Source: Devosia sp. 67-54
GTDB taxonomy: Bacteria; Pseudomonadota; Alphaproteobacteria; Rhizobiales; Devosiaceae
Reading direction: 5' to 3'
Assembly: GCF_001899075.1 (NCBI RefSeq)
Contig: NZ_MKVA01000011.1
Span: forward strand, 682,001-746,000
Length of the DNA stretch: 64,000 nt
Position 1 is the stretch's first letter; the number at the start of each line of letters is the position of its first letter. The position numbers and the translations under genes were made by a program. Below, one piece after another: positions 18,400-26,697 of the stretch. The notes beneath the pieces are model-generated. The model was not told the DNA's origin and searched no databases. It saw nothing but the letters and a program-made list of their open reading frames with translations.

Positions 18400-19400
18400 A
18401 CAAGAAGGACCTCGGTCTTCTCATTCTCATCATCGTGGTGGGCGCCGTGGTGGCGCTGATCAACCCGCGCTTCCTGCTGCCGATCAACATCGCCAACACC
18501 GCCAACCTCGTCGGCATGTTCGGCATCTCGGCGCTCGGCCAGGCCTTCGTCATCATCACCGCCGGCATCGAATTGTCGGTCGGCTCGATGATCGCCCTGG
18601 TCGGCGTGCTGTTCGTCGATTTCATCGCCAACCAGGGCATCCCCTGGCCGGTCGCGGTGGTGCTGATGCTGCTGCTCGGCGTCGCCATCGGGCTGTTCCA
18701 TGGCCTCCTGATCACCAGGCTCCACATGCAGCCGTTCATCGTCACGCTGTGTGGACTGCTGTTCTATCGCGGCATCGCGCGCTTCTATACGCAGGATTCG
18801 ACCGCCGGCTTCGCCTTCGGCCAGAGCTTCCCCGACCTCGAATTCATCACCGCCGGACGCAGCTGGGGCATCCCCAATTCGTTCATCGCCATGCTCATCC
18901 TGGCCATCATCATGTGGTTCGTGCTGCACCGCTCGGTGTTCGGCCGCTACCTCTATGCGGTGGGCAAGAACGAAGAGGCAGCCCGCTATTCCGGCATCAA
19001 GACCGGCATGGTGATCGTCGCCGCCTATGTCATCTGCCAGGTGCTGACGGTGATTTCGGCGCTGTATTTCGCCATGTACACGCGCTCCATCTCGCCCGGC
19101 TCGCACGGCAATTTCTACGAGCTCTACGCCATCGCCGCCGCCGTGCTCGGCGGTTTCTCGCTGCGCGGCGGCGAGGGCTCGATCATCGGCGCGCTGCTCG
19201 GCGTGGTGCTGTTGCAGGAGCTGCAGAACCTGGTCAATTTGCTCGGCATCCCCTCGTCACTCAACTTCGCGGTGATGGGCGGCGTCATCCTCATCGGCGT
19301 CTTGATCGATCAGCAGTTCGACGCCTATCGCGAGCGCCGCCGCATCGCCGATGCCGCCCGCCAGCAGCCGGCGCAGCCGCAAGGCACTCCGGCCGAATAG
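18396..19400 (+). CDS. Sugar ABC transporter permease (CUT2)
   Basis: A 334-residue RbsC-like permease with about eight to ten membrane helices. The family stretch AFVIIITAGIELSVGSMIAL is near residues 49-68, and RGGEGSIIGALLG lies in the coupling region near 260-275. The C-terminus is a short charged tail rich in Arg and Gln. The ATG overlaps the ATPase stop by 4 bp, implying translational coupling. The operon ends here with a strong intrinsic terminator. Confidence 0.92.
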   Translation: MNKKDLGLLILIIVVGAVVALINPRFLLPINIANTANLVGMFGISALGQAFVIITAGIELSVGSMIALVGVLFVDFIANQGIPWPVAVVLMLLLGVAIGLFHGLLITRLHMQPFIVTLCGLLFYRGIARFYTQDSTAGFAFGQSFPDLEFITAGRSWGIPNSFIAMLILAIIMWFVLHRSVFGRYLYAVGKNEEAARYSGIKTGMVIVAAYVICQVLTVISALYFAMYTRSISPGSHGNFYELYAIAAAVLGGFSLRGGEGSIIGALLGVVLLQELQNLVNLLGIPSSLNFAVMGGVILIGVLIDQQFDAYRERRRIADAARQQPAQPQGTPAE

Positions 19401-19408
19401 GCAACGAA

Positions 19409-19436
19409 AAACCCCCGCCATCGCTGGCGGGGGTTT
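19409..19436 (+). terminator. Intrinsic terminator after the sugar ABC operon
   Basis: AAACCCCCGCCA (19409-19420) pairs perfectly with TGGCGGGGGTTT (19425-19436) around a TCGC loop. The T-run on the top strand is short, and an A-run upstream (19407-19411) gives a T-run on the bottom strand. It may therefore also stop transcription of the oppositely oriented gene ending at 19456. Confidence 0.85.
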
Positions 19437-19455
19437 GTCATGGACCCGGAGCGGA

Positions 19456-19821
19456 TCAGCCGGCCGAGGACGACGAGGCCGGCGCCATCGGCGTCGCTTC
19501 GCTCGATGAGGCGGGGGCCATCGGGGTGGCTTCGCTCGACGACGCGGGAGCCATCGGCGTGGCTTCCGACGACGAGGCCGGCGCCATCGGCGTGGCTTCA
19601 GACGAGGACGCGGCTTCGCTCGACGAAACCGGGGCGGCTTCCGACGAAGACACCGGGGCCGCTTCCGAGGACGAGGCCGGCGCCGCTTCCGACGAGCTGA
19701 CCACGGCCGAGCTCGACGCGGTGTTCACCGTGGTGGTGTTGCCGCCGCGGTTGAAGATCCAGATGAGGCCGATGATCACGATCACGGCGACGATGATGAT
19801 AATCCAGGTGTTGCGGTTCAT
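19456..19821 (-). CDS. Small membrane-anchored Ser/Ala-rich repeat protein
   Basis: 121 residues: a short basic start, one hydrophobic helix (about 6-24, rich in Ile/Val), then an extracytoplasmic-looking, low-complexity tail. The tail has SSSEAAP-type units followed by four near-identical ASSSEATPMAP units (about residues 74-118). The tail is acidic and disordered. It could be a cell-envelope tether, a spacer, or a glycosylated or phosphorylated stalk; none is proven. It faces the sugar ABC operon across the shared terminator. The DNA tandem repeats suggest the copy number varies between strains. Confidence 0.75.
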   Translation of the reverse strand: MNRNTWIIIIVAVIVIIGLIWIFNRGGNTTTVNTASSSAVVSSSEAAPASSSEAAPVSSSEAAPVSSSEAASSSEATPMAPASSSEATPMAPASSSEATPMAPASSSEATPMAPASSSSAG

Positions 19822-19915
19822 GGGGTTGACCCTTGGTTGGTGGAGGAGGTTTCGGGAAGATTGCTGTAGATCATGCCTGACGCTTGGCCGCTTCCCTGCT
19901 CAACAGCCAGTGTTC

Positions 19916-20146
19916 TCATCCGTCATTGGCGGCGTTCAGTTCCGCCGGCTCTTTGCCATCGTCTTCAGAGGTGTCGCCGCGTAGCGCACTTTCCACCGCC
20001 TCGGCAAGGGCCACCACGTCGATGGTGCCCTTGATCGGGTAGGCCGTCAGCCGGTGCGGATCGTCGGGCGGCCGCCCGCCCTGACCCTGCCGGTCGAGTT
20101 CGCCGACCAGCGCGTCGACCACCATACGTTCGGAAATCTCAGCCAT
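19916..20146 (-). CDS. Hypothetical small acidic protein (76 residues)
   Basis: The ATG at 20146 is chosen over an in-frame GTG six codons upstream because it gives the 4-residue overlap with the preceding small membrane-protein gene typical of coupled translation. The protein (MAEISERMVVDALVGELDRQ at the N-terminus) has a central PIKGTIDVVALAEAVESAL segment and a charged Asp/Glu-rich tail, with no signal or membrane segment. No family is recognised. The overlap implies it works with, or is at least co-expressed with, the 49-residue membrane protein. Confidence 0.55.
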   Translation of the reverse strand: MAEISERMVVDALVGELDRQGQGGRPPDDPHRLTAYPIKGTIDVVALAEAVESALRGDTSEDDGKEPAELNAANDG

Positions 20147-20288
20147 TGCCTTGCACCTGGACACCGCCCTTGTCGACGGTGATGGACAGCGCCGGCTTGT
20201 GGGTTTCCTGGTAGATCAGATAGCCGGCAAGCACGACCACCGCCACGACCAGCACGCCGATCACGGCGAACATTGCACTTCGGCTCAT
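20139..20288 (-). CDS. Small single-pass membrane protein (49 residues)
   Basis: This short frame begins MSRSAMFAVIGVLVVAVVVL and ends TVDKGGVQVQGNG. It has one N-terminal membrane helix (about 6-24), a short linker (IYQETHKP), and a beta-like Gly/Val tail. Proteins of this layout (helix plus a short I-D-x-G-G-V pattern) occur in rhizobia, but I know of no function. The last 8 bp overlap the start of the next gene. GGGAACCGGGTG precedes the ATG without a strong Shine-Dalgarno. Confidence 0.6.
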   Translation of the reverse strand: MSRSAMFAVIGVLVVAVVVLAGYLIYQETHKPALSITVDKGGVQVQGNG

Positions 20289-20348
20289 CACCCGGTTCCC
20301 TCGAGCGGACGCATTTCCGGCACAAAACGCCGCGGCGCAGCAAAAGGT

Positions 20349-20897
20349 TCACGCCGGCCCGGAAATCCCGAGCGCCGCGAGAAACGCCGCGGTGGCCTCG
20401 GCCAGCGAACCGGAATTGTCGATGCGGATGGCGCCGGGCAGCGGCGTTGCCACCTCGCGGGCGAGCCGGCGCCCGATCTCCTCGGCGGTTTCCCGCCCGC
20501 GGCCGGCCAGCCGCGCGGCGCGCACCTCCGGCGCCGCCTCGATCAGCAGCACCCGCAGCTCGGCAAAACGCCGCCCCGCCTCGGCGACCATGGCGCGCGA
20601 GCCATTGACCACCACAATCCGGCCGTCGCGCAGATCGGTCAGCAGCGTCGCCGGCAGCCCGTAGCTCAGCCCATGCGCCTGCCAGTCGAGGGCGAAAGCG
20701 CCGGCGGCGCGCATCCGGGCGAACTGCTCCACGCTCACGGACTCGTGATCCTCCAGCGCCGCCACCGCGCTGCGGGTGATGATCCGGCGCGGAAACACCA
20801 CCCTCGGATTGCCCCGCAGCGCCGCCTTCGCCGCCGCGATCAGCGTATCCTTGCCGGCGCCCGACGGCCCGACCACCAGCACGAGGCAGCCGGCCAT
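20349..20897 (-). CDS. phnN: Ribose 1,5-bisphosphate phosphokinase PhnN
   Basis: A 182-residue P-loop kinase of the guanylate-kinase fold. Walker A GPSGAGKDT is at about residues 10-18, with later RRIITR and an Arg-rich lid (LAGRGRETAEEIGRRLAR). PhnN converts ribose 1,5-bisphosphate, a product of phosphonate breakdown, to PRPP. The ATG at 20897 overlaps the phnM stop (ATGA). It is the last gene of DUF1045-phnM-phnN. The C-P lyase core genes are not in this window. Confidence 0.9.
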   Translation of the reverse strand: MAGCLVLVVGPSGAGKDTLIAAAKAALRGNPRVVFPRRIITRSAVAALEDHESVSVEQFARMRAAGAFALDWQAHGLSYGLPATLLTDLRDGRIVVVNGSRAMVAEAGRRFAELRVLLIEAAPEVRAARLAGRGRETAEEIGRRLAREVATPLPGAIRIDNSGSLAEATAAFLAALGISGPA

Positions 20898-22036
20898 CAG
20901 CTCACCCGCCGCCCCTGCCGCCACACGCCGCGGATCACCGGCATGTCGCCATGCAGGCGCACCCGCACCAGATCGGCGCGCTTGCCGCTGGCGATCTCGC
21001 CGCGATCGGCCAGATGCGCCGCCCGCGCCGGCGTCGCCGTCACCATGCCGATGGCCCGCGGCAGGCCGACGCCCTCGACCACCTGCGGCAGCATGAACGC
21101 CGCCTGGATCAGCGCTCCCGGCACGTAGTCCGAGCTCAGCACGTCGAGGCAGCCCTCGCGCGCCAGATCCGTGGCGGCGATGTTGCCCGAATGCGAGCCG
21201 CCGCGCACCACGTTGGGCGCCCCCATCAGCACCGCGAGCCCCGCCGCATGCGACTGCTCCGCCGCCACCATGGTGGTGGGAAATTCCGCGATGCTCACCC
21301 CGTCGCGCACCGATTCCGCCACGTGCTCGGGCGTCGCATCGTCATGGCTCGCAAAGGCGATGCCCGCCGCCAGCCCGCGCTTCAGGATCGCGGCGCGGCT
21401 GGCGGCGGCATAGCGCTGCTGCCGCTCGCGCCGGGCTGCGATGAAGGCGTCGATCTCGGCGTCCGAAAAGCGCATGCGTTCCTTGTAGAACGCCACGAAC
21501 TTGCCCATCGTCTGGTACTGCCGCTGCCCCGGCGTGTGGTCCATCACCGAGGCGAGCCTGACCAGCGGCAGATCGCAGAAGCGCTCGAAATCGTCGACCA
21601 CGTCGGGCGTCGGCAATTCGCAGCGCAGATGCACCAGATGGTCGGCCCTGAGCCGGCCGTCGGCGACCCCGGCGGTGATCGCCTCGATCAGCACCTCGAT
21701 ATGGTCGCCCATGCCGCCTTCGGACTGTTCCGGCTCCGAGCCGATGCGCACCGCGTCGAACACCGTGGTGATGCCCGATCCGGCGATCTGCACGTCGTGC
21801 GCCATCAGCGCCCCGAGCGGGTTCCAGTAAACCCCCGGCCGCGGCCGGTAATGCGCCTCGAGCTGGTCGGTGTGCAGCTCGATCAGGCCGGGGATCAGAT
21901 AGTCGCCCTCGCAATCCTCGCCGACGCTGCCGCCCGCATCCACCGCCGCGATCGTTCCGTCCACGATCCTGATGCTGCCGTCGACGATCTCGTCGCCCAG
22001 CACGATCCTGGCATTGGTGAATGCGCTCTCCGTCAC
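20897..22036 (-). CDS. phnM: Alpha-D-ribose 1-methylphosphonate 5-triphosphate diphosphatase PhnM
   Basis: A 379-residue amidohydrolase-superfamily protein. The metal-binding motif is seen in GLIELHTDQLEAH (about 52-64), with further likely ligands in FASHDDATPEH and LSSDYVPGAL. PhnM removes pyrophosphate from the alkylphosphonate ribose triphosphate before C-P cleavage. The start is GTG at 22036 and overlaps the DUF1045 stop (GTGA); the 4-bp overlap with phnN at the other end shows one tightly coupled operon. Confidence 0.92.
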   Translation of the reverse strand: MTESAFTNARIVLGDEIVDGSIRIVDGTIAAVDAGGSVGEDCEGDYLIPGLIELHTDQLEAHYRPRPGVYWNPLGALMAHDVQIAGSGITTVFDAVRIGSEPEQSEGGMGDHIEVLIEAITAGVADGRLRADHLVHLRCELPTPDVVDDFERFCDLPLVRLASVMDHTPGQRQYQTMGKFVAFYKERMRFSDAEIDAFIAARRERQQRYAAASRAAILKRGLAAGIAFASHDDATPEHVAESVRDGVSIAEFPTTMVAAEQSHAAGLAVLMGAPNVVRGGSHSGNIAATDLAREGCLDVLSSDYVPGALIQAAFMLPQVVEGVGLPRAIGMVTATPARAAHLADRGEIASGKRADLVRVRLHGDMPVIRGVWRQGRRVS

Positions 22037-22680
22037 GCGGCACCTCCCGAAAGTTCGAAATCCTCCAGACGCTCGAACGGCGCCCCCGCTTGCGCCTCGC
22101 GGAAAAGCACCAGCCGGTCAAGCCGGATCGGCGCGGCCAGCGCCGCGGCGAACCACGCCTCGGCCGCGCTGCGGACGGCCGCCTGCCGCGGCGCCGGCAG
22201 CCGGTCGGTCAGCGTCATGTGGAACTGGAACTGCTCGAGCACATAGGGGTAGCCATAGACATCGACCAGCTCGGCCTGCCGCGTTGTCAGCGGCGCTGCG
22301 AGCCGCCGCGCCCGGTCTTCCGCCGTCAGCGGCGCCCGGAACGGCTCGAACGCCGTCACCACCGTGGCCGCGAAATCGGTGAGCGCCTGCGGCTGCGGCG
22401 CGGTGGTCAGCGCCAGGAACGCTCCGATCGGCCGCGGCGCGAGGGAATCCAGCATCACCGGCCGGTGGCGTGCCGCAAAGCTCGCCAGCGCCGCCGCCAG
22501 CCCGGCCCGATCGGTGCCGGCCCGCAACGCCATCGGCGCCTTGAGCGTCGCGTGAAAGCCGTAGCGCCGCGCCGACACCGTGGCTTCCTGCAGGTCCGGC
22601 CGGGCGAGCCACGCCGCCGCCGCCCGCTCCAGCGCCGAGCCGGCGGCCGGGGCGAAATAAACGGCGAAACGCTCGGTCAT
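22033..22680 (-). CDS. DUF1045 phosphonate-metabolism protein
   Basis: A 215-residue protein beginning MTERFAVYFAPAAGSALERA, with two His-x-[ST]-like motifs (YGFHATLKAP and FQFHMTLTDR), the signature of the 2H phosphoesterase fold. Members next to phn genes are often called putative phosphonate-metabolism proteins; a phosphodiesterase step on cyclic ribose phosphate is suspected but not shown here. It is first in the DUF1045-phnM-phnN operon and divergent from the glycerate kinase gene (83 bp). Confidence 0.85.
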   Translation of the reverse strand: MTERFAVYFAPAAGSALERAAAAWLARPDLQEATVSARRYGFHATLKAPMALRAGTDRAGLAAALASFAARHRPVMLDSLAPRPIGAFLALTTAPQPQALTDFAATVVTAFEPFRAPLTAEDRARRLAAPLTTRQAELVDVYGYPYVLEQFQFHMTLTDRLPAPRQAAVRSAAEAWFAAALAAPIRLDRLVLFREAQAGAPFERLEDFELSGGAA

Positions 22681-22763
22681 GCTGGGGATGCGGTCACGGT
22701 AGGCTCTGGCTAGAACCGGCAGTTGACGGCATTGTGGCTGCCATCGCAAGCCTTTGAGCCACC

Positions 22764-24017
22764 ATGGACCGCGCCCTTCTCGAAGACCTGTTCCGCGCCG
22801 CCGTCGCCGCCGCCGATCCTGGCCGCGCCGTCGCCGCGCATCTGCCGCCCAAGCCGCGCGGCCGCACCGTCGTGGTCGGCGCCGGCAAGGCCTCGGCCCA
22901 GATGGCGGCCGCCTTCGAGCGCCATTGGGGCGAGCCGGTCGGCGGCCTCGTCGTTACCCGCTACGGCTATGGCGTGCCCACCAGCCGCATCGAGATCGTC
23001 GAGGCGTCGCACCCGGTGCCCGACGAGGCTGGCTATCTCGCCGCCCGCCGCATCATGTCGAGCGTGCACGGCCTCGGTCCCGACGATCTGGTGGTGGCGC
23101 TGATCTCGGGCGGCGGCTCGGCCCTGCTGCCCGCGCCCGGCGCCGGCATGAGCTTCGACGACGAGCAGGAGGTGACGCGCATCCTGCTCGCCTCCGGCCT
23201 GCCGATCTCGGTGATGAACCAGGTCCGCAACGAGCTCAGCGCCATCAAGGGCGGCCGCCTCGCTGCGCTGGCCGCGCCGGCCCGCGTCGCCACCCTCATC
23301 GTGTCCGACGTCGCCGGCGACGATCCGGCGCTGGTCGCCTCGGGGCCGACAGTGCCGATCGCCGGCTCGCGCGCCGAGGTCCGCCATCTGCTGGCATTGC
23401 ACGGCGTCACCCTGCCGCCGGCCGCCACGGCGCTGCTCGCCTCCGCCGACAACCCGGCACCGCGTCCGGACGATCCGCGCTTTGCCAGCAACAGCGTCAC
23501 CATCGTCGCCTCCTCGGCGCTGTCGCTCGAAGCCGCCGCGTCGCTCGGCCGGCAGCGCGGCCTCAACAGCCACATTCTCTCCGACGCCATCGAGGGCGAG
23601 GCGCGCGACGTGGCGCAGGTCCTCGCGGCGCTGAGCAAGGAGGTCGATCTGCGCGACCGTCCCTTCCGCCGTCCGGCGCTGCTGCTCTCGGGCGGCGAGA
23701 CCACGGTCACGGTGCGCGGCAAGGGCAAAGGCGGCCGCAATTCCGAATTCCTCTTGTCCTTCGCGCTCGCCATCGAGGGCGTCGACGGCATCTCGGCGCT
23801 CGCCGCCGACACCGACGGCATCGACGGCTCCGAGGATAATGCCGGCGCCGTCGCCGACGGCACCACCTGCGCCCGCATGCGGCAGGCCGGCATCGACCCC
23901 CGCGCCGCGCTCGCCGGCAACGACGCCTACACCGCCTTCAAGGCCATCGACGCGCTGGTGGTCACCGGCCCCACCGGCACCAACGTCAACGACTTCCGCG
24001 CCATCCTGATCCGCTGA
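22764..24017 (+). CDS. Glycerate 2-kinase (GK-II / MOFRL family)
   Basis: A 417-residue enzyme with the DUF4147 N-terminal domain (TVVVGAGKASAQMAAAFE) and a C-terminal MOFRL domain (SGGETTVTVRGKGKGGRNSE, then LAADTDGIDGS). The motif LISGGGSALLPAP is strongly conserved in the family. It phosphorylates D-glycerate to 2-phosphoglycerate, in glyoxylate, serine or tartrate breakdown; older annotations call it hydroxypyruvate reductase TtuD. It starts with ATG 13 bp after GGCTGCCATC, with no strong Shine-Dalgarno. The length is normal. Confidence 0.9.
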   Translation: MDRALLEDLFRAAVAAADPGRAVAAHLPPKPRGRTVVVGAGKASAQMAAAFERHWGEPVGGLVVTRYGYGVPTSRIEIVEASHPVPDEAGYLAARRIMSSVHGLGPDDLVVALISGGGSALLPAPGAGMSFDDEQEVTRILLASGLPISVMNQVRNELSAIKGGRLAALAAPARVATLIVSDVAGDDPALVASGPTVPIAGSRAEVRHLLALHGVTLPPAATALLASADNPAPRPDDPRFASNSVTIVASSALSLEAAASLGRQRGLNSHILSDAIEGEARDVAQVLAALSKEVDLRDRPFRRPALLLSGGETTVTVRGKGKGGRNSEFLLSFALAIEGVDGISALAADTDGIDGSEDNAGAVADGTTCARMRQAGIDPRAALAGNDAYTAFKAIDALVVTGPTGTNVNDFRAILIR

Positions 24018-24024
24018 TCACCAG

Positions 24025-24078
24025 CGGTTGGCCGAGCGAGCCTTCTCAGGCTCGATCGGCCAGAGCACAAGAAAAAAC
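24025..24078 (+). repeat. Family A palindromic repeat, single intergenic copy
   Basis: CGGTTGGCCGAGCGAGCC, TTCTCA loop, GGCTCGATCGG and CAGAGCACAAGAAAAAACC follow in order. The stem is 11 bp with one mismatch (24032-24042 with 24049-24059). It lies between the convergent glycerate kinase and MFS genes. Read in the same frame as the hrpB copy it gives RLAERAFSGSIGQSTRKN. It could double as a bidirectional terminator. Confidence 0.8.
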
Positions 24079-24124
24079 CAGGAGGGGACCATGCGAAGCA
24101 TGATGGAGGGGGCCGCCTATCCAC

Positions 24125-25339
24125 CTACCTCTGGGTTTGTAGCTTCGCCTTCGAGAAATTCGGCAAGAAGATCGTCAGCAGCCCCAGGAACGGCAGGTAG
24201 CTGGTGATCCGGAACACGAAGTCGATGCCCCTGACGTCGGCCAGCGCTCCCAGCGCCGCGGCGCCGATGCCGCCGGCCCCGAAGGCCAGCCCGAAGAAGA
24301 TCCCGGCGATCATGCCGATGCGCCCCGGCATCAGCTCCTGCGCGAACACCACGATGGCCGAGAACGCCGACGAGAACACGATTCCAATGATTACCGCGAG
24401 GATTGCCGTCCAGGTGAGGTCGGCATAGGGCAGCGCCAGGGTGAACGGCAGTACCCCCAGCACCGACAGCCAGATCACGAATTTGGCGCCATAGCGGTCG
24501 CCGATCGGGCCGCCGAGGAAGGTGCCCACCGCCGAGGCGGCAAGGAACAGGAACAGCATCAACTGGCTCTGCTGCACCTCCATGCCGAATTTCTGGATCA
24601 GGTAGAAGGTGTAGTAATTGCTCACCGCCGCCATGTAGATGTTCTTGGTGAAGGTCAGCAGCGTCAGCACCACCAGCGCGATCATCGTGGTGCGCATGTC
24701 GAAGGGCAGGGCGGTGCTCGCCTTCGGCTTCAGCGCCTGCGCCCGCTGGTGGTTGGAATACCAGCGGCCGACCCAGCTCAGCACCAGCATGCCGCACAGC
24801 GCCGCCAGCGCGAACCACGCCACCGAGCTCTGCCCATGCGGCAGCACCACGAACGCCGCCAGCAGCGGCCCGATCGCCTGTCCTGCATTGCCGCCCACCT
24901 GGAAGGTCGATTGCGCAAAGCCGTAGCGCCCGCCCGCCGCCAGCCGCGCCACCCGCGAGCTTTCGGGATGGAACACCGCCGAGCCGAAGCCGATCAGCGC
25001 CGAACCGGCCAGCAGCAGCGGATAGCTCTGCGCAAAGCCGAGCACGATCAGCCCCACCAGCGTCGACGCCATGCCCGCCGCGATCGAATAGGGCAGCGGC
25101 CGCTTGTCGGTATAGATGCCGATGATCGGCTGCAGCAGCGACGCCGTGCACTGGAAGGTCAGCGTCAACAGGCCGAGCTGCACGAAGTCGAGCCCGTAAT
25201 TCTCCTTGAGGATCGGGTAGATCGCCGTCAGCAGCGACTGCATGATGTCGTTGATGCCGTGGCAGAGCGCCACCGCGAAGATGATGGCGAAGGTGGTGCG
25301 CTGGGCTGGGGTGGCGTGGGGCAGGGCGGTGGTCGTCAC
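24125..25339 (-). CDS. MFS transporter, fosmidomycin-resistance (Fsr) type
   Basis: A 404-residue twelve-helix carrier. The N-terminal FAVALCHGINDIMQSLLTAIY and VFHPESSRVARLA after TM4 are hallmarks of the Fsr subfamily. The start is GTG at 25339 with AGGAG seven bases upstream; 29 further in-frame upstream codons lack support. It is the opposite strand from the glycerate kinase gene and divergent from the cupin gene (134 bp). The exported or imported compound is unknown. Fsr in E. coli exports fosmidomycin, but family members vary. Confidence 0.88.
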   Translation of the reverse strand: MTTTALPHATPAQRTTFAIIFAVALCHGINDIMQSLLTAIYPILKENYGLDFVQLGLLTLTFQCTASLLQPIIGIYTDKRPLPYSIAAGMASTLVGLIVLGFAQSYPLLLAGSALIGFGSAVFHPESSRVARLAAGGRYGFAQSTFQVGGNAGQAIGPLLAAFVVLPHGQSSVAWFALAALCGMLVLSWVGRWYSNHQRAQALKPKASTALPFDMRTTMIALVVLTLLTFTKNIYMAAVSNYYTFYLIQKFGMEVQQSQLMLFLFLAASAVGTFLGGPIGDRYGAKFVIWLSVLGVLPFTLALPYADLTWTAILAVIIGIVFSSAFSAIVVFAQELMPGRIGMIAGIFFGLAFGAGGIGAAALGALADVRGIDFVFRITSYLPFLGLLTIFLPNFSKAKLQTQR

Positions 25340-25473
25340 GATCGAATCTCCTGCCGCCCTCCTACTCCTCTCCGTCCGTCTTGCCGAGGCCGGCAAGCCG
25401 CCGGATCGTCCACCCCCGGGGTGCATTGCCTTGGCGATCCGCCTCGGGCACCCTTGGGCAAAGGAGTCTCGCC

Positions 25474-25971
25474 ATGTACGACACGCTCAACGGCTCGGCC
25501 CATCCGCTGGCCGCCAGGGAAGCCCAGATCATGGCCATCCCCGAGGACGAGCGGGTCTGGGTGCCGCAGGCCGAGGGCGTCTGGTTCCGCCCGCTGCTGC
25601 TCAACACCGTGCAGGGCCAGTGGTGCAATTTGCTGCGCGTCCGCCGCGCCGGCATCCTCAGCCGGCACCTGCATCCGGCGCCGGTGCACGGCTACGTCAT
25701 CAGGGGCCGCTGGCACTATCTCGAGCACGACTGGGTGGCGGAGACCGGCTCTTACGTGTTCGAGCCGCCCGGCGAGATCCACACCCTCACCGTCCCCGAC
25801 GATTGCGCCGAGATGATCACCTTCTTCAATATCTCCGGCTGCATGGTCTATCTCGACGAGCAGAACCGCCAGATCGGCTTCGAGGACGTCTTCACCAAGA
25901 TCGACATGTGCCGCCGGCACTACGATTCCGTCGGCCTCGGCGCCGGCTATGTCGACCAGTTCGTGCGCTAG
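25474..25971 (+). CDS. Cupin-fold dioxygenase-like protein (dihydroxyacetophenone dioxygenase family)
   Basis: A 165-residue cupin. Metal ligands are seen in SRHLHPAPVHGYVIRGRW (His, His, His) and PGEIHTLTVP (Glu/His). The pattern matches the 2,4'-dihydroxyacetophenone dioxygenase group, which contains many uncharacterised members. The ATG follows AAAGGAG by 6 bp. It lies 12 bp before an SDR gene on the same strand, so the pair probably processes one aromatic or sugar-like substrate. Substrate assignment is inference only. Confidence 0.75.
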   Translation: MYDTLNGSAHPLAAREAQIMAIPEDERVWVPQAEGVWFRPLLLNTVQGQWCNLLRVRRAGILSRHLHPAPVHGYVIRGRWHYLEHDWVAETGSYVFEPPGEIHTLTVPDDCAEMITFFNISGCMVYLDEQNRQIGFEDVFTKIDMCRRHYDSVGLGAGYVDQFVR

Positions 25972-25983
25972 AGGAGCAGTCCA

Positions 25984-26697
25984 GTGCAGATCAGCTACAA
26001 GGATAAGACGGTGCTCGTCGTCGGCGGCACCTCGGGCATCGGCGCCGGTATCGTCGAGGCTTTCGCCCAGAGCGGCGCCAGAGTCATCGCCACCGGCGCC
26101 ACCGAAGCCGAAGTGCGCGCCGCGCGCGGCGATGCGCTGTTCCATGTCCTCGACGTGCGCGACAATGCGGCGGTCAAGGCCTATGTCGCCGGGCTGGCGC
26201 GGCTCGACGTCGTGGTCAATTGCGCCGGCATCATCAAGCGTGCCGAAGAATACGATCCCGAAACGTTCGACCTGTTGCTCGACGTCAACCTGTCGGGCAC
26301 CATGCGCGTCTGCGTCGCGGCCCGGCCGCTGCTCAAGGCCAGCGGCGGCACGATCCTCAACATCGGCTCGATCTTCAGCTTCCTCGGCGCGCCGCATGCG
26401 CCGGGCTACGCGGCGAGCAAGGGCGGCGTGGCGCAGCTCACGCGCTCGCTCGCCGGCAATTTCGCGGCCGACGGCATCCGCGTGAACGCCCTCGCCCCCG
26501 GCTGGATCGATGCCGGCATCGCCGTCGCCGCGCTCGGCAACCCCAACACCGCGGCGCGCATCAAGCCACGCATCCCGCTCGTCCGCTACGGCACGCCCGC
26601 GGACGTCGCCAACGCCGCGCTCTTCCTGTGTTCCCCCCATGCCGCCTACATCACCGGCGCCGTGCTGCCGGTCGACGGGGGATATCTTGCCGGCTGA
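25984..26697 (+). CDS. Short-chain dehydrogenase/reductase
   Basis: A 237-residue classical SDR. The nucleotide motif is GGTSGIGAGI (14-23, with Gly in place of the usual leading Thr), then NCAG (about 79-82), catalytic Ser in NIGSIFS and the YAASK pair. The C-terminal VDGGYLAG closes the fold. The start is GTG with AGGAG upstream (25974-25978). Translation probably couples to the upstream cupin and to the VIT1 gene, whose TTG start overlaps the SDR end. The alcohol substrate is unknown. Confidence 0.88.
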   Translation: MQISYKDKTVLVVGGTSGIGAGIVEAFAQSGARVIATGATEAEVRAARGDALFHVLDVRDNAAVKAYVAGLARLDVVVNCAGIIKRAEEYDPETFDLLLDVNLSGTMRVCVAARPLLKASGGTILNIGSIFSFLGAPHAPGYAASKGGVAQLTRSLAGNFAADGIRVNALAPGWIDAGIAVAALGNPNTAARIKPRIPLVRYGTPADVANAALFLCSPHAAYITGAVLPVDGGYLAG

